64,000 bases of DNA from CALDTK01 sp045110575 (lineage in GTDB: Bacteria; Bacteroidota; Bacteroidia; Chitinophagales; Saprospiraceae). Within the stretch, counting starts at the first letter, position 1, and each line of letters opens with the position of its first letter. The translations under genes and the position numbers were made by a program. The notes below the pieces were generated by a model. It was not told the origin of the DNA. It saw nothing but the letters and a program-made list of their open reading frames with translations, and did no database searches. The DNA lies in NCBI GenBank assembly GCA_045110575.1, contig JBGCGF010000033.1, forward strand, positions 6,646 through 70,645, given 5' to 3'. Positions 54,107 to 61,973 of this stretch are shown here, piece by piece.

Positions 54107-55336
54107 GTGGATTCACTAACTCAAATCGTTCTCGGTGCCGCCGTCGGCGAACTCGTAACTGGCCGTAAACTTGGTAATCGCGCCATGATCTGGGGTGCCG
54201 TAGCAGGCACCATTCCTGATTTTGACGTCTTCGCCGGACAGGTAGCTGATCCGATTACGAACCTCGCTTTTCACCGTTGCGTGACGCACTCCCTTTACTA
54301 CGCAGTCCTCGCGAGTCCTGTGATAGCATGGATGGCCAAGGCGCTCTATCCCGCAGATGGAAAGCCGAAGTTGGACTACTTGTGGAAGGTCTGGTTGCCA
54401 GGCCTACTTGCCATAACCATGCTGATCGCTGTAGGAAGCTTCATGTCTCCGACTCCCTTGCGCGGCGTCTGGACATACTCGGCCGTGGTAGCTCTGGTGA
54501 CGGTAACGTTCCCGATGTTGGTTTGGGGCTTTCGCCAAATCAAATCTCGAGCATCAACGCCTCACGTACCTTATAAAACCTGGTTCTGGCTTTTCGCGCT
54601 TTGTATAGGCACGCACCCGTTACTGGATTGCTTTACGACCTACGGCACGCAAATGCTACAGCCGTTTGATGACTTGCGTATCGCTTGGAATACCATTTCG
54701 GTCGTTGATCCTGTTTACACGATGCCGTTTTTGGTGTTGCTGTTAGTTGCTAGTCGCAGCTTACGCCAAAACCCCCTGCGTCGAACCTTGACTTGGGCGG
54801 GTGTTGGAATCAGTACCGCTTATCTTCTATTCACTTGTTTTAACCTGTATAAGGTTCGCGGTGAAGTGGAGCAGAAGCTTATTGCAGCCAATGTGCCGTA
54901 TGAGCGCTTTATCGCTACGCCTACGATCTTCCAGAATGTGCTTTGGAATGTCGTGATCGATCAAGGAGATACGATTAAGACAGGCAGCTTAGGTCTACTT
55001 GACAAGCCTTTTGCATTGGACCTAAGCGAACTCAACGCGTTTCCTCGCAACCGTCAGCTTGTCGCTCCAATTCAGGACGAACGAGCAATCCAGGTTCTGG
55101 ATTGGTTTTCAGACGGCTATAGCACCACTTGGCGCGGCGAGGCTGATACGTTGTATGTCGCTGATTTGCGTTTCGGAATTTTGCCGAGTGATGATCCGAA
55201 GCCGCTTTTCGCTTTTCAGGTCTATCCACGAAAGGAAGGTGAAGAGTGGGGCATGCGTCAAGCTCCTTTTCGGAATGATGTAGATATGGGAGAGATGTTC
55301 AATGGACTCTGGCATCGTGTGAAGGGCAAAAAATAG
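54107..55336 (+). CDS. Membrane-bound metal-dependent hydrolase (YdjM/DUF457 family)
   Basis: 409 residues from a GTG at 54107; MDSLTQIVLGAAVGE is the family's usual opening. Metal-binding motifs are visible: DFD near 43, HRCVTHS (about 63-69) and GTHPLLDCFTTYGTQ (about 165-179). Five or so membrane helices fill the first half; the last about 170 residues are soluble. Family knowledge places these in the inner membrane with a hydrolase fold of unclear substrate. The start lies seven bases after the last hairpin-array word. One-mismatch 14-mers lie at 54528 and 54769. Confidence 0.88.
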   Translation: MDSLTQIVLGAAVGELVTGRKLGNRAMIWGAVAGTIPDFDVFAGQVADPITNLAFHRCVTHSLYYAVLASPVIAWMAKALYPADGKPKLDYLWKVWLPGLLAITMLIAVGSFMSPTPLRGVWTYSAVVALVTVTFPMLVWGFRQIKSRASTPHVPYKTWFWLFALCIGTHPLLDCFTTYGTQMLQPFDDLRIAWNTISVVDPVYTMPFLVLLLVASRSLRQNPLRRTLTWAGVGISTAYLLFTCFNLYKVRGEVEQKLIAANVPYERFIATPTIFQNVLWNVVIDQGDTIKTGSLGLLDKPFALDLSELNAFPRNRQLVAPIQDERAIQVLDWFSDGYSTTWRGEADTLYVADLRFGILPSDDPKPLFAFQVYPRKEGEEWGMRQAPFRNDVDMGEMFNGLWHRVKGKK

Positions 55337-55352
55337 CGGTTTGTTATCTATT

Positions 55353-55394
55353 GATGGTATTTCGACATCGATTTGCAAATCGAAATTGACCATC
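55353..55394. repeat. Long hairpin around TCGATTTGCAAATCGA
   Basis: A perfect 16-bp palindrome at 55368-55383 lies within outer arms GATGGT (55353-55358) and ACCATC (55389-55394). ATTTCGA can alternatively pair with TCGAAAT. Its TTTGCAAA centre resembles the core of the neighbouring hairpin arrays, but there is no GTTCAAGGTTC word. It may terminate the hydrolase gene. Confidence 0.6.
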
Positions 55395-55453
55395 TAAAAA
55401 TTCTAAGAAGCTTTCAACGAGGCTCTTTCTTTCATTTGGATAAAAGTATCTCG

Positions 55454-56626
55454 ATGTTACGAAATCTACTCTTGCTTTTTGTGTTGCTACCTACAGCGCT
55501 ATGCTTCTCTCAAGATTCCAAGATTTTTCTTGATAATCAAGCGCCTCGCCTTACACGAATTGAGATCGATCATGCTCAGAATAACTTAGAACAAGTTATG
55601 AGCTGGGAATCAAACGATATTCTGGTCCTCGCATCATCACTTGAGAAAGTAACAGGAGAAAGTGATTTCGAATCAACTCCTCTTACGGGCTGTATTAATC
55701 CTGGAGACCCGGAATGTAATGGCGTCTGCGAAAGCGGCGATAGCCCATCTGGTCCTGATTGTAATGGAGTTTGTGGCGCTGGCGATAGTTCGTCCGGTCC
55801 AGATTGTAATGGAGTTTGCGGCGCTGGCGATAGTTCGTCCGGTCCTGATTGTAATGGAGTTTGCGGCGCTGGTGATAGTTCCTCTGGCCCTGATTGCAAT
55901 GGCGCTTGCGATGCCAGCGATAGTTCATCTGGCCCTGATTGTAATGGGACCTGTGATCCTTCAGACAGCTCGTCTGGTCCCGATTGTAATGGCAGTTGCG
56001 ACCTAGGAGAAGTGTCTGCTAGTTCTGATTGTGACGGGTTTTGTAATACACTCACAGATCATCCTTTTAGCGTTGATTGTAGTCCACCTTTACCGGCCGA
56101 ATTAGTATTCTTTAAGGCTAGTGTTGTTGATTGCTCCGTTGCTTTGTCTTGGGAGACGGCTTCCGAGTTAAACGTATCTCATTTTACTATTGAACGAAAA
56201 GTGGAAGACGATTTTCAAGTCGTAGGCACTATCGCTGGTAAGGGAGACATACAGGCGCTTTCAAGCTATGAGTTTGAGGATCCTTCTCCAGTAGGGCAAA
56301 ATATTTACAGATTAGTTACGTATGATTTTGACGGTACAAAAGCGTATTCAAATTTAGTGTCTGCTCGCCTCAACTGTCAATTCAATCCTGTTCGTGTTTT
56401 TCCGAATCCTGCTCAGGAGAAGCTCTCAATTACGGGTCTCACAACTCAAATGGAGGTAACAAGTATTCGCGTGCTTTCTATGAGCACAGGGGCGCTTGTC
56501 TCATTATTGGTAGTGGAAAATGATAATACTGTAAGCCTCGATTTAACCGGGCTTCCGGTGGGAGTCTACTTGCTTCAAGTCAAACAAAACGAATCACTAA
56601 CGAATCATCGGTTCGTAAAACAATAA
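55454..56626 (+). CDS. Secreted protein with 15-residue Cys-Gly repeats and T9SS domain
   Basis: 390 residues from the ATG at 55454; upstream in-frame ATGs lack a signal peptide. Signal peptide about 1-18 (ending LCFSQ). Residues about 88-208 are eight 15-16 residue repeats of the type CNGVCGAGDSSSGPD, with two cysteines per unit, probably disulfide-stapled loops that may bind calcium through Asp. A beta domain follows (about 215-305: SWETASELNVSHFTIER) and then a T9SS type A tail (VRVFPNPAQEKLSITGL, GVYLLQV). Likely a surface stalk or adhesin. The small gene downstream starts 3 bp after its stop. Confidence 0.85.
   Translation: MLRNLLLLFVLLPTALCFSQDSKIFLDNQAPRLTRIEIDHAQNNLEQVMSWESNDILVLASSLEKVTGESDFESTPLTGCINPGDPECNGVCESGDSPSGPDCNGVCGAGDSSSGPDCNGVCGAGDSSSGPDCNGVCGAGDSSSGPDCNGACDASDSSSGPDCNGTCDPSDSSSGPDCNGSCDLGEVSASSDCDGFCNTLTDHPFSVDCSPPLPAELVFFKASVVDCSVALSWETASELNVSHFTIERKVEDDFQVVGTIAGKGDIQALSSYEFEDPSPVGQNIYRLVTYDFDGTKAYSNLVSARLNCQFNPVRVFPNPAQEKLSITGLTTQMEVTSIRVLSMSTGALVSLLVVENDNTVSLDLTGLPVGVYLLQVKQNESLTNHRFVKQ
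55715..56077 (+). repeat. 45-bp coding tandem repeat, seven exact-length units plus a degenerate one
   Basis: Units begin with TGT (Cys) at 55715 and every 45 bp to 56029; the eighth, 56030-56077, is longer and diverged. Units 2-4 are nearly identical in DNA, the outer units less so, as expected for expansion by recombination. The period keeps the frame, so unit number can vary without breaking the gene. Confidence 0.92.
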
Positions 56627-56629
56627 ATC

Positions 56630-57013
56630 ATGCTACGTATCCTCACTTTTAGCCTACTTATACTAGGCCTGTCTTCTGGATTTTCAGTAAGTCCACCTGT
56701 CTTGAACTTGGTTGATTCTTCAGTGGAAGTTCTTGTCATTCCTGTTGGCCAAGAGGCTTTTACAACAGCAAGCATAAATGGAGCCTTCCTCAATGGTTGG
56801 AGTACTCAAGTTGGAGCAGAGGTCTACGGCTACACAGCGACGGACGATTTGTGGACGTTTCTAAACAAGTCTTCTCCTGCAGCAGCTTACAGTGAGCTGC
56901 GTATTGAAATATCAAATTTGGGAGCGCACTATCCAAATTTGCAGACGTGTCTACAGGACATACAATCACGCAGTAAACTATTGAGCGCAGATTGTAAATT
57001 GGTTCTGTTGTAA
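56630..57013 (+). CDS. Small exported protein of unknown function
   Basis: 127 residues with a signal-type N-terminus (MLRILTFSLLILGLSSGFS). The mature part is about 107 residues with two cysteines near the end (QTCLQDIQ, SADCKLVLL) that could form a disulfide. No family recognised. The start is three bases after the stop of the Cys-repeat protein, so both are probably one operon and the small protein may act with it outside the cytoplasm. Confidence 0.7.
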   Translation: MLRILTFSLLILGLSSGFSVSPPVLNLVDSSVEVLVIPVGQEAFTTASINGAFLNGWSTQVGAEVYGYTATDDLWTFLNKSSPAAAYSELRIEISNLGAHYPNLQTCLQDIQSRSKLLSADCKLVLL

Positions 57014-57241
57014 GGGTGTGAAAGCTGAGGGTTGGGTTTTTACGGGTTGATTACCAGTGTTATGCACTGTCTTGATAAGAAGTCTCGCTGTTTTCAAAAG
57101 GTGTTTTGTTCTTCTTTCCCATTCATCCGAAAAATTCCCCCGTTCGTCTGAAGCAACGTGTTTGTCACTGCATTGTCCTTCACATTTGTAACTGTTAAGG
57201 CGATTGATCGTCAACTCATCACAGTCTCAAAAATTTGGAAC

Positions 57242-59677
57242 ATGCGGTTTACTCTACTCCTCCTCAGCATTTTTACATTCTCGATTGCCGCTACGGCGCA
57301 AGAAGCGACTCCTTCAACCTACACGGTTTCCGGTCAGTTGCAAGGCGAAAACGATGAGATCAGTTTTGCGAACGTGTTGCTGATGAATGCGGCGGACTCG
57401 GTTTTGGCGAAAGCTGAATTGAGTGAAGAAGACGGCAGTTTCAGCATGAGCGCAGATAGCGGTAGCTACTTCCTGCAAGTAGTGATGCTCGGTTATAGTG
57501 ACTTCCAATCGGAAGCGTTTGTTCTAGGTGCCGATAAGAACATGGGGGCACTTCAGCTGAATGCGTTTTCTCAAACGCTCGAAACGGCTGTCGTCACTTC
57601 TAAGAAGCCGTTCCTTGAACAGCAGGCCGGAAAGATGATCGTCAACGTAGAAGGGTCAGTTACGGGCCAGACCGGATCGGCAACGCAACTACTGCAGAAA
57701 GTGCCTGGACTTGTAGTCCGGCAAGGAAACGTAAGTATGGCAGGAACACAAGGGGTGAGCATCCTAATCGATGGTCGCCAAACGCGCTACATGGATGTGC
57801 AAAGCCTCCTGCGTGATCTTCCTGCAAGTGATATCGCTAAGATTGAAGTCATCACTCAACCTGGCGCTTCTTATGACGCCGAAGGAGGTGGAGTGATCAA
57901 CATCATACTCAAGAAAAATGTCCGACTTGGTACCAATGGGTCAGCTAGACTTGGTGTGGGGCGCGGTACTTACGACAAATTTAATACGGGTGTCAATTTG
58001 AGCCACCGCGACGGTCCGCTCAACGTATTCGGATCAGTCAACTATCGACGAGGATCAGGATTCGATCAGCTTACACTTGACCGCGAAGTAGAAGGCGCTC
58101 TTTTGCAGCAAGACAACCTTGAGCCTTTTCTGCCAAATACCCTCAGCTTTCGCGGAGGAGTGGATTACGACATAACTGATCGGCATAATGTCGGCGTATC
58201 TGGTCGATACCGAAATACCGTCGATAATGCAACAGGTGTCAATTCCACTCAGGGTTACGGAGGTGCTGTACTTGGCGATGACTTGAGTAATGCGCCACTC
58301 TTATTTGACTTAGCTACAAGTAATATCAATAATCAAACACGGACTTCATTTGGAGCAGATGTGTTTTATCGATTTGATATTGACACTGCTGGTCGTAAGC
58401 TGGAAGTGGATGCGAGCTATGGCGGATTTAATCGCGACGGTGAACTCAATACGATTACGAATATTGTCTCAGGTGACTTCGGGAGCCCAATTGAAGATAT
58501 CCGCAATTTAGAACTAGGAAGTACCAGCGTCATTGCAATTGAAACAGACTATACGCATCCTATCTTTCAGGACAGCACACGCGGCTTGACGCTGCGCACT
58601 GGTGCAAAATATTCTTACGCCGATGTCGATGCGGACTTGCGCGCTTCTAGTCGCCCAATGAATTCAGATATTAATTTCGTCAACGCTCCTGGATTAACCA
58701 ATCAATTTCTCTATCAAGAGAATATCGGAGCGGCTTACCTAACCTTTGACGCAAAGTTGGGCGATGTGAAAATGAGTGCAGGATTACGTTATGAGCACAC
58801 CTTCATTGAGGGTGAAAACGTAACGACAGATTCACTCTTTCAGCGAGATTATGGCAACTTTTTCCCAAGCTTTGGTTTAAGTATGCCGATCGCAGGTCCA
58901 ATTGGCATTAGTACAGCCTATAGCTACCGATTGAAGCGCCCGAGCTATGGTGCACTTAATCCATTCGTACGCTACATGGATCCGCTCACCTTTCGTCGAG
59001 GAAATACTCAGCTGCAACCAGAGTTTGTGCACAATGCACAGATAAACCTGAGCTTTGAAGGGCAACCGTTTTTCCGTCTTGCGTATACGCGCACGAACGA
59101 TGCGATATCATTGGTTACTGAACAGGACCGCGTTACTAAAATTACCGAAGCGTACGACGATAATCTAGACGTAAATACAAGTTACGGTGGACACCTTTTT
59201 GCGCCACTTAGCTTTATCCCTAAGGTCGATGGATACTTTGGAGGAATGGCGTATTACAACCGCTTTGAGACGGAATTTTTGGGTGAAGATTTTGAGCGTG
59301 GTAGCTGGGAATTGACAGGTATTTTTAATGCTACTATTGAGCTTCCATTAGAATTAAAAGGTGAGCTTAACTACTGGATCCAGTCTGGTGGTCAGCAGGG
59401 AATCATCTCTTCAGGAACGCTGTTCGGTTCAAGTATTGGACTAGAGCGCAAGTTCCTAGATAAGAAGTTGACGGTCGGTATTAGCTATGAAGATGGACTC
59501 TTCAATCCTTGGGATGGCGAGATTCGTTACCAGTCACAGCGCATGGACATTATCAATACTTGGGAGACCGACATCGTAATGCTTAACCTGACGTATAAGT
59601 TTGGTAACCGATACATGAAGAGCAAGGAGCGCCGTCAAAGTGCTGCACGTGATATCTTGAATCGCGCAGAGGATTAA
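57242..59677 (+). CDS. TonB-dependent outer-membrane receptor (carboxypeptidase-regulatory type)
   Basis: 811 residues from the ATG at 57242. Signal peptide (ends AATAQ), then a carboxypeptidase-regulatory-like beta domain (about 25-110; YTVSGQLQGENDEISFANV), a plug (about 120-230; LLQKVPGLVVRQGNVSMAG, DGRQTRYMD, IAKIEVITQPGASYDAEG), and a large barrel to the end. No TonB box is obvious. Family knowledge: it takes up a large or iron-bearing solute, or acts as a signal receptor. No SusD partner is adjacent; a LytS/LytTR pair follows. It carries an exact 14-mer at 57401. Confidence 0.9.
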   Translation: MRFTLLLLSIFTFSIAATAQEATPSTYTVSGQLQGENDEISFANVLLMNAADSVLAKAELSEEDGSFSMSADSGSYFLQVVMLGYSDFQSEAFVLGADKNMGALQLNAFSQTLETAVVTSKKPFLEQQAGKMIVNVEGSVTGQTGSATQLLQKVPGLVVRQGNVSMAGTQGVSILIDGRQTRYMDVQSLLRDLPASDIAKIEVITQPGASYDAEGGGVINIILKKNVRLGTNGSARLGVGRGTYDKFNTGVNLSHRDGPLNVFGSVNYRRGSGFDQLTLDREVEGALLQQDNLEPFLPNTLSFRGGVDYDITDRHNVGVSGRYRNTVDNATGVNSTQGYGGAVLGDDLSNAPLLFDLATSNINNQTRTSFGADVFYRFDIDTAGRKLEVDASYGGFNRDGELNTITNIVSGDFGSPIEDIRNLELGSTSVIAIETDYTHPIFQDSTRGLTLRTGAKYSYADVDADLRASSRPMNSDINFVNAPGLTNQFLYQENIGAAYLTFDAKLGDVKMSAGLRYEHTFIEGENVTTDSLFQRDYGNFFPSFGLSMPIAGPIGISTAYSYRLKRPSYGALNPFVRYMDPLTFRRGNTQLQPEFVHNAQINLSFEGQPFFRLAYTRTNDAISLVTEQDRVTKITEAYDDNLDVNTSYGGHLFAPLSFIPKVDGYFGGMAYYNRFETEFLGEDFERGSWELTGIFNATIELPLELKGELNYWIQSGGQQGIISSGTLFGSSIGLERKFLDKKLTVGISYEDGLFNPWDGEIRYQSQRMDIINTWETDIVMLNLTYKFGNRYMKSKERRQSAARDILNRAED
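57401..57414 (+). repeat. Dispersed 14-mer GTTTTGGCGAAAGC (representative copy; full list in evidence)
   Basis: Exact copies start at 11995(+), 17107(-), 17370(+), 19408(+), 29312(+), 35840(-), 42301(-), 57401(+) and 62166(-). One-mismatch copies start at 3182, 15402, 27030, 28490, 41873, 42202, 49980, 52120, 54528 and 54769; a two-mismatch copy is at 14605. All lie in genes, on both strands and read in several frames (VLAKA, AFAKT, GFRQN, RFGES). Bases outside the 14-mer are not conserved. Confidence 0.9.
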
Positions 59678-59901
59678 AGGCAAAATTTTGAATTAAGTAA
59701 TTTTGAATTTTGAATGACGAGATGTTCCCTTCGGCGGTTGACACGCCAATGACCTTCGCGTCTACGCGGGACTCTACTTGAGTTGACTCGATAACTTGTT
59801 ACTTCATTTCTAGTTCAATCAAGAGAAAGGCCTCGCCTTGATCGAGGTTGTGCTCTTCATTCATATTTTTTGCGAATTTCAGTCTTCATAAAGTTGAAAT
59901 C

Positions 59902-60987
59902 ATGTATACCAAAACAACCCGCTTCCTCGGTATAGACTGGCGAATCGCTCCTGACACGAGGTCGGATGGGATCATTATTTTTCTTTTCTGGGTTGTCGCA
60001 TTCCCTATTTTCATAGGAACGTATGATGCGGATTTGCCGCTTTGGAGCAAATTTGCGAATACGATTTGGATGTCGATAATTTATTCAGCAGTCGCATGGT
60101 TTATCGTTAATATTTTGAACTACAGTTTTCTGCCTGAGCGGAAATTAGTTTTTCTTTTCGTGTTTACCATACTAACACTAGCAGCTATCTATCCGTTGAG
60201 TTGGGGCGCGTTTCATTTCATAGATCCTGAACCTCCTCGTGCTTTAAATTTTCGAAGTTGGTATTGGTCTATTGCGAATGACTCGCAGAATGCATTTATG
60301 GTTGTTGCAGTGCTGACGGGTAAGAAATTCTATGACTCGCAACGCCGGAATTTAACTCTGGAATCTGAGCGAAGGCAGTCTGAACTTCAACGGCTTCGTT
60401 CGCAAGTAGATCCTCACTTCTTGTTTAATTCGTTGAACATCTTAGATATCCTCATAGATGATGACCCTGCAACGGCAAAAGTATTTGTGCATCGATTATC
60501 GAACATGTATCGCTATCTCATTCGTCACCGTGATGAAGACTTGGTACCTGCAACAGATGAGATGCAACATGCAAGGGATTACAATTTTTTAGTGGAGCAA
60601 CGTTTTGGAACTGCTTTCCACTTTCGTGAAAACTTCGAGGTGGCTCAATTAGAAAAAGCTTACGTTCCACCGGGCGCTTTGCAAACCGTTTTAGAAAACG
60701 TCTACAAACACAACCTCGCTACGGAGCGAAATCCAGTAACTATCACGATTGAGTGTCGCGAAAACGCTTTGTTCATCATCAACGATCATTCACCTAAACC
60801 AGGCGAGCTTGCCACGCACGAGCGGTCGGGTAGTGGTACTGCTAATCTTTTCAGGAGGTATGCCTTACTGACTGATGAAGAGACGTATTCCCGTCAACTA
60901 GGTGCCCACTGGATGGCTAGGCTGCCGTTGTTGCATTTGGAGGATACGTCTGGTCTCGTTACTTCTTTGCTCATAGAGAAGGTGTAG
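59902..60987 (+). CDS. LytS-type sensor histidine kinase
   Basis: 361 residues from the ATG at 59902. About four membrane helices in the first 160 residues, a coiled linker, then the LytS dimerisation region with phospho-acceptor H172 in SQVDPHFLFNSLNIL. The ATPase lobe follows (ALQTVLENVYKHN, GSGTANLFRRYALL). Family knowledge: such kinases partner with LytTR response regulators, here the gene 167 bp downstream. The signal is not known. Confidence 0.92.
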   Translation: MYTKTTRFLGIDWRIAPDTRSDGIIIFLFWVVAFPIFIGTYDADLPLWSKFANTIWMSIIYSAVAWFIVNILNYSFLPERKLVFLFVFTILTLAAIYPLSWGAFHFIDPEPPRALNFRSWYWSIANDSQNAFMVVAVLTGKKFYDSQRRNLTLESERRQSELQRLRSQVDPHFLFNSLNILDILIDDDPATAKVFVHRLSNMYRYLIRHRDEDLVPATDEMQHARDYNFLVEQRFGTAFHFRENFEVAQLEKAYVPPGALQTVLENVYKHNLATERNPVTITIECRENALFIINDHSPKPGELATHERSGSGTANLFRRYALLTDEETYSRQLGAHWMARLPLLHLEDTSGLVTSLLIEKV

Positions 60988-61005
60988 TGTTGTTGTTACT
61001 GTTGT

Positions 61006-61030
61006 TACTGCGAACCACTGGTTCGCAGTA
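61006..61030. repeat. Perfect 25-bp palindrome of the GAAC-N5-GTTC family
   Basis: Two 12-bp arms around one C: the left arm ends CGAACCA and the right begins TGGTTCG. It is the most complete member of the family also seen at 13360, 19809, 19940, 27786 and 27859. It lies between the kinase and regulator genes and may limit read-through or process the transcript. Confidence 0.85.
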
Positions 61031-61095
61031 CAAAAGGCCCGCAGTACAGAAGGCCCGCAGTATAAATGAGCCGAAGGCGAGCTAAAAGTCGTGTT

Positions 61096-61150
61096 CATTC
61101 AAAATTCAAAATTGCGAAGAAGCGTAGCTTCAAGCACCAATTCAAAATTC
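61096..61150. repeat. ATTCAAAATTC words bracketing a GAAGC-GTA-GCTTC hairpin
   Basis: ATTCAAAATTC-type words near 61097-61113 and 61139-61150 flank a spacer with the hairpin GAAGC GTA GCTTC. The layout (direct word, hairpin with GCGTAGC core, direct word) matches the GGTTCAAGGTTC units, with a different word. Similar words occur at 23859, 48982 and 59700. Confidence 0.5.
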
Positions 61151-61154
61151 CCTA

Positions 61155-61949
61155 ATGCGCACTCTCCTGATCGAAGACGAAGCAATTGCCGCACGCCGCA
61201 CGCGCCAGTACCTCACGAAATACGGACAAGGCTTGGTAGAAGCAGGTTGGGTACAAAGCGTCGGCGACGCCAATCAATGGTTGGATGAGCACGGTGACCC
61301 CGATCTCATCATTAGCGATATCGAGTTGCTAGACGGGAATGTCTTCGGACTGTTCGATGCGCGTCCAATAGCTGCGCCAGTGGTTTTTGCGACAGCTTAC
61401 GATCAATTCTTACTCAGAGCCTTTGAGGCCAATGGCGTCGGCTACTTACTCAAGCCGTATACCTACGAGCAATTTGAAGCTGCGATTGACAAGGTCCGTG
61501 GATTGGTTCGTCAACAAGCTGAGCCTAAAGCCGAAGAACCATCGGTAGGATTAGGCTTGAGTGTTTCGGCCATTGCGCAACTCCAGGCAGCACTTCAAAA
61601 ACAGCATCAGCATTACCGTGAGCGCTTTACCATCAAGCGAACGAGTGGTATCACAATTCTACCTATTGTCGACGTAGCGATGCTCTTGAGTGAGGACAAG
61701 GTGGCTTTTGCGCTAGATGCTAATGGCAAGAAGCATCCACTGAGTCACAGCCTGAGTCAGATGGAAGAGGAGTTGGATCCGAAGGTTTGGTTTCGCGTCA
61801 ATCGAGGCGAGTTGGTACACCTCCCATTCATTGAGCGCCTAGAACCGTATGGTCGGGATCGACTTGCAGTTCATTTGCGTGGATTGAAGGATACAGCTGT
61901 TGCAAGTCGCGATAAGACGCCTGCGTTGAGGAAGTGGCTGGAGGGGTAG
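61155..61949 (+). CDS. LytTR-family response regulator
   Basis: 264 residues. Receiver domain with E7/D8, phospho-acceptor D55 in LIISDIELL and K100 in GYLLKPYTYE. After a linker, a LytTR DNA-binding domain (about 160-260; RFTIKRTSGITILPIVDVAM, VWFRVNRGELVHL). Pairs with the LytS kinase just upstream. Targets are unknown; LytTR proteins bind direct repeats near promoters. Confidence 0.93.
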   Translation: MRTLLIEDEAIAARRTRQYLTKYGQGLVEAGWVQSVGDANQWLDEHGDPDLIISDIELLDGNVFGLFDARPIAAPVVFATAYDQFLLRAFEANGVGYLLKPYTYEQFEAAIDKVRGLVRQQAEPKAEEPSVGLGLSVSAIAQLQAALQKQHQHYRERFTIKRTSGITILPIVDVAMLLSEDKVAFALDANGKKHPLSHSLSQMEEELDPKVWFRVNRGELVHLPFIERLEPYGRDRLAVHLRGLKDTAVASRDKTPALRKWLEG

Positions 61950-61973
61950 TGGGATTTGAGGCGTGGGATAGGA

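Noticed and set aside
55576..56055. Minus-strand 159-residue repeat protein opposite the Cys-repeat gene
   Set aside because: Shadow of the 45-bp repeat; the plus-strand frame has a signal peptide and sorting domain.
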